7,973 nt of DNA from an uncultured bacterium (lineage in GTDB: Bacteria > Patescibacteriota > Minisyncoccia > Phycocordibacterales > CAIJYI01). Made by a program: the position numbers and the translations under genes. This document shows positions 6,964-7,973 of this stretch, piece after piece. The DNA lies in contig CALMXW010000066.1 in assembly GCA_937871115.1 (NCBI GenBank), positions 1-7,973 on the forward strand, read 5' to 3'. The first letter of the stretch is position 1; each line of letters opens with the position of its first letter. Under the pieces are notes generated by a model. The model was not told the origin of the DNA. It searched no databases and worked only from the letters and a program-made list of their open reading frames with translations.

Positions 6964-7320
6964 ATGAAAGAAAAATTAAAAATCTTGAGTATCCCGATAG
7001 CCTTGTTTACAGTGGAGTATTTTTTAGGGGTGCAAAATGAAACGGACTTAACCGGACTAGTCGCCCTCGTCACGCCGATTATTATTCTTGCGATAGTGAT
7101 GTTCTTCCCAAGAAAAGAAACCCTCAATCTTTGGTGGTATTTTTCTGTTCTTTTCTGGGGGTTGTTCCTTGCTTTGATTTTGACCAGCGACACAAGCGGT
7201 GGAGGCCTTGATGTGGGTCTTGGTGGTGTGGGGATGGCCCTGTATTTTCTTTCTTGGTTCTATTTTTTCTTCTCCCTCGTAATAATTGCCGTAAAGTCGT
7301 ATAAACTTCGAGGAAAATAA
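6964..7320 (+). CDS. Small integral membrane protein, about four segments, unknown function
   Basis: A 118-residue hydrophobic protein not recognised as a known family. Likely membrane segments are residues 7-22, 31-48, 57-73 and 88-110, with a short charged N-terminus (MKEKLK) and C-terminus (KSYKLRGK). The Gly-rich loop between the last two (TSDTSGGGLDVGLGGVG) is notable. It begins four bases after the hydrolase stop, so translation is probably coupled to that gene. No Shine-Dalgarno is seen. The placement suggests a role with the secreted hydrolase, such as an accessory, immunity or membrane-protection protein, but this rests on position only. Confidence 0.75.
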   Translation: MKEKLKILSIPIALFTVEYFLGVQNETDLTGLVALVTPIIILAIVMFFPRKETLNLWWYFSVLFWGLFLALILTSDTSGGGLDVGLGGVGMALYFLSWFYFFFSLVIIAVKSYKLRGK

Positions 7321-7325
7321 AAACC

Positions 7326-7532
7326 ATGAAAATATTGAGAACTTGGACGTTTCGATGGTGGGAAGTGGGGATGTTCAAAGTCTGCCTTCTTTCACTCGGT
7401 ATCTTGCTCGGGATATATTTCCAAAATTATTTGAGTGGGCTCATTCCGCTGTGGTGGGTACTCTTTGCCGTCACTGCCATCTATTTTCTTGTGAAGTTTT
7501 TCAAAGAGGGGAAGGGTACGCCAGGGGAGTAA
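7326..7532 (+). CDS. Very small membrane protein, two segments, TFRWWEVG motif, unknown function
   Basis: A 68-residue protein with two hydrophobic stretches, about residues 17-33 and 41-57, an aromatic-rich N-terminal amphipathic stretch (TFRWWEVG, residues 8-15) and a basic tail (KFFKEGKG). It starts five bases after the previous stop; GAGGA at 7310-7314, inside the end of the upstream gene, is a possible but distant Shine-Dalgarno (11 nt). The overlapping frame 7343-7687 runs past this gene into the hairpin region and looks like a shadow. I do not recognise the family. Close packing with the upstream gene suggests a shared transcript and perhaps a complex of small membrane proteins. Confidence 0.72.
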   Translation: MKILRTWTFRWWEVGMFKVCLLSLGILLGIYFQNYLSGLIPLWWVLFAVTAIYFLVKFFKEGKGTPGE

Positions 7533-7535
7533 AAG

Positions 7536-7544
7536 TTATCCACA
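7536..7544 (+). other. Consensus DnaA box
   Basis: TTATCCACA is the exact consensus DnaA-binding 9-mer, four bases after the last small membrane gene. Only one copy was found nearby, and no AT-rich unwinding region or box cluster accompanies it, so this is not evidence of an origin. It could regulate the promoter 9 bases downstream. Confidence 0.45.
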
Positions 7545-7552
7545 GTTTCCCC

Positions 7553-7580
7553 TTGCGTAGTTTTCTGAGTGGGGTACTAT
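7553..7580 (+). promoter_or_regulatory. Promoter for the candidate structured RNA
   Basis: TTGCGT (7553-7558), a 16-nt spacer and TACTAT (7575-7580) predict a start near 7587. Immediately downstream come stacked hairpins and a terminator, with no coding frame of note. Confidence 0.5.
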
Positions 7581-7586
7581 ATGGAA

Positions 7587-7699
7587 GTAGCTCCTCGGAG
7601 CTCACAGTACCTTTGATCTTCGGATCACCCAATTTTTTTTCGGAGCCACAAGCTCCACCAATTTCTAAAGGACGAGACCATCAGTGATGATGGTCTTTT
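7587..7699 (+). ncRNA. Candidate structured small RNA or leader ending at an intrinsic terminator
   Basis: This stretch of about 113 nt lies between a promoter and a terminator and holds several hairpins: AGCTC-CTCG-GAGCT (7589-7602); TGATC-TTCG-GATCA (7614-7627), a classic C(UUCG)G tetraloop; GGAGC-CACAA-GCTCC (7642-7656); and the terminator stem. AGCTCC occurs twice (7589-7594 and 7651-7656) and could pair with either GGAGC copy, allowing alternative folds. A run of eight T (7633-7640) follows the second hairpin. A further GGTACT/AGTACC pair (7573-7578/7606-7611) would enclose the first hairpin if the start is earlier than predicted. I could not match it to tmRNA, RNase P RNA, SRP RNA or 6S RNA. 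It may instead be an attenuator leader. Confidence 0.4.
7675..7699 (+). terminator. Rho-independent terminator
   Basis: GACCATCA (7676-7683), loop GTGA and TGATGGTC (7688-7695) form a perfect 8-bp stem, extended by A7675-T7696, followed by TTTT (7696-7699) and soon after five more T. It would end rightward transcripts from the small membrane genes or the candidate RNA. Confidence 0.8.
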
Positions 7700-7710
7700 A
7701 CTTTTTGCAG

Positions 7711-7739
7711 TTGGCTGTTCTTTAAGTCCATGGTATGCT
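7711..7739 (+). promoter_or_regulatory. Promoter-like site after the terminator
   Basis: TTGGCT (7711-7716), a 17-nt spacer and TATGCT (7734-7739) preceded by TGG (7731-7733) fit the extended -10 pattern seen elsewhere in the window. RNA would start near 7746 and run into the AT-rich repeat region, antisense to the open minus-strand frame. No rightward gene is visible before the edge. Confidence 0.35.
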
Positions 7740-7747
7740 GAAACTAG

Positions 7748-7923
7748 TTGCTAATATTTAAACCTCCTCGACATCATCGCTCTACAAGACGATTTCCTTT
7801 TTAGGAACTATTCCTGTTTGAATGGGCACTTTTTGTTGGCCTATTTTATGAACATGTTTTTTCAGGTCAGAAGTTTTGACTTGAAAGGTCGAAATATTAT
7901 TAGCAATAAAATTCGAGGAGGTT
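7748..7923. repeat. Two interleaved inverted repeats flanking about 140 nt
   Basis: Pair A is TTGCTAATA (7748-7756) with TATTAGCAA (7898-7906). Pair B is AACCTCCTCGA (7761-7771) with TCGAGGAGGTT (7913-7923). Both are exact. The order A-B-A'-B' means the two helices would cross as a pseudoknot in RNA and cannot both nest in one hairpin. A 10-bp stem with one G-T pair lies between them (7860-7869/7877-7886), and AGGAA at 7803-7807 can pair with TTCCT on either side (7794-7798 or 7811-7815). Confidence 0.5.
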
Positions 7924-7973
7924 GAGCAAGATAATATCTTGTTACGGCCTTTTCGAGTGCAAATTCGATGAAA
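7782..7973 (-). CDS. Possible 3' end of a convergent gene, partial, unknown product
   Basis: On the minus strand a frame is open from the right edge for 63 codons to a TAG at 7784-7782. Its C-terminus reads KKHVHKIGQQKVPIQTGIVP and then KKEIVL, which has a protein-like, hydrophilic, Lys-rich composition. The start would be outside the window. The stretch is clearly more AT-rich than the genes to the left and shows only weak codon-position bias by hand count, so chance openness is not excluded; a 59-codon open stretch without a good start also exists on the plus strand here. I recognise no family. If real, the gene converges on the rightward transcription unit. Confidence 0.35.
   Translation of the reverse strand, partial: FHRICTRKGRNKILSCSTSSNFIANNISTFQVKTSDLKKHVHKIGQQKVPIQTGIVPKKEIVL
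7927..7941. repeat. 15-bp perfect palindrome in the 3' AT-rich region
   Basis: CAAGATA (7927-7933), central A and TATCTTG (7935-7941) are exact reverse complements. It lies four bases after the right arm of repeat B and inside the possible minus-strand partial gene. It could be a protein-binding site or a small hairpin; no further context supports either. Confidence 0.35.

Noticed and set aside
7633..7640. T8 run after the UUCG hairpin as a terminator
   Set aside because: The stem is only 5 bp and separated from the T run by five bases (CCCAA). The downstream stem at 7675-7699 is far more convincing.
7343..7687. 114-codon plus-strand frame overlapping the 68-residue membrane protein
   Set aside because: It reads through the DnaA box, promoter and hairpins, is out of frame with the well-formed membrane protein, and has no recognisable features.
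7804..7813. Shared 10-mer GGAACTATTC with the ftsH promoter (minus strand 1200-1191) as a common operator
   Set aside because: At the right-hand site the second half of the 17-bp palindrome is absent and no -35 lies at the right distance. A shared 10-mer alone is weak.
7849..7926. Short plus-strand ORF starting ATGAACATG and ending in RGG-stop (25 codons)
   Set aside because: No ribosome site or family, and it lies in the repeat-rich AT region where short open frames are expected by chance.
7968..7973. ATGAAA at the right edge as the start of a rightward gene
   Set aside because: Only two codons are visible, there is no Shine-Dalgarno, and the minus strand is open across it. It cannot be supported.
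7533..7973. CRISPR array, tRNA or housekeeping RNA (tmRNA, RNase P, SRP) in the 3' intergenic region
   Set aside because: No regularly spaced repeats, no tRNA cloverleaf or T-loop GTTCRANNC, and none of the conserved core motifs of those RNAs were found on either strand.

Overview
The window looks like chromosomal DNA from a small-genome bacterium of the Patescibacteria / Candidate Phyla Radiation, most likely the Parcubacteria (Paceibacteria) side. This is an inference from gene content and style, not from a phylogenetic marker. The signs are compact genes, secreted and membrane-anchored proteins of modest size, single-domain response regulators with no kinase nearby, an L,D-transpeptidase fused to a penicillin-binding-protein-like domain, and several promoters so close to their ATG that the mRNAs should be leaderless or nearly so. 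All frames read through with the standard code; UGA is not needed as a sense codon.

Layout. Positions 1-1132 (minus strand) hold the N-terminal 377 residues of the membrane AAA+ protease FtsH; its C-terminal protease domain lies off the left edge. A divergent intergenic region carries an ftsH promoter whose -10 sits in a perfect 17-bp palindrome, plus an extended -10 for the rightward genes. From there all well-supported genes read rightward: a secreted thermonuclease-like protein (1272-1874); a long inverted repeat (1913-2004) that should form the leader of the next mRNA; an anchored L,D-transpeptidase with a degenerate carboxypeptidase-like second half (2025-3413); two tandem receiver-only response regulators (3468-3884, 3907-4341); a large secreted LCAT-type alpha/beta hydrolase with a calcium-binding-like motif and a helical Lys-rich tail (4422-6959); and two tiny membrane proteins packed 4-5 nt apart (6964-7320, 7326-7532).

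The last 441 bases (7533-7973) hold no well-supported complete gene. They contain a consensus DnaA box, a promoter followed by a run of small hairpins and a clear rho-independent terminator (a candidate structured RNA), a second promoter-like site, and AT-rich DNA with interleaved inverted repeats. A minus-strand frame open to the right edge (7782-7973) may be the 3' end of a convergent gene.

How the genes may work together (inference): most of the rightward block acts at or outside the envelope. It would cover extracellular nucleic acid breakdown, wall cross-linking, lipid or ester hydrolysis and small membrane proteins, with FtsH doing membrane quality control and the two receiver proteins providing phospho-signalling from kinases encoded elsewhere. 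That fits a host-dependent or scavenging lifestyle. The best novelty candidates are the pseudoenzyme half of the transpeptidase, the hairpin leader in front of it, the recurring near-leaderless promoters, and the structured 3' intergenic region.
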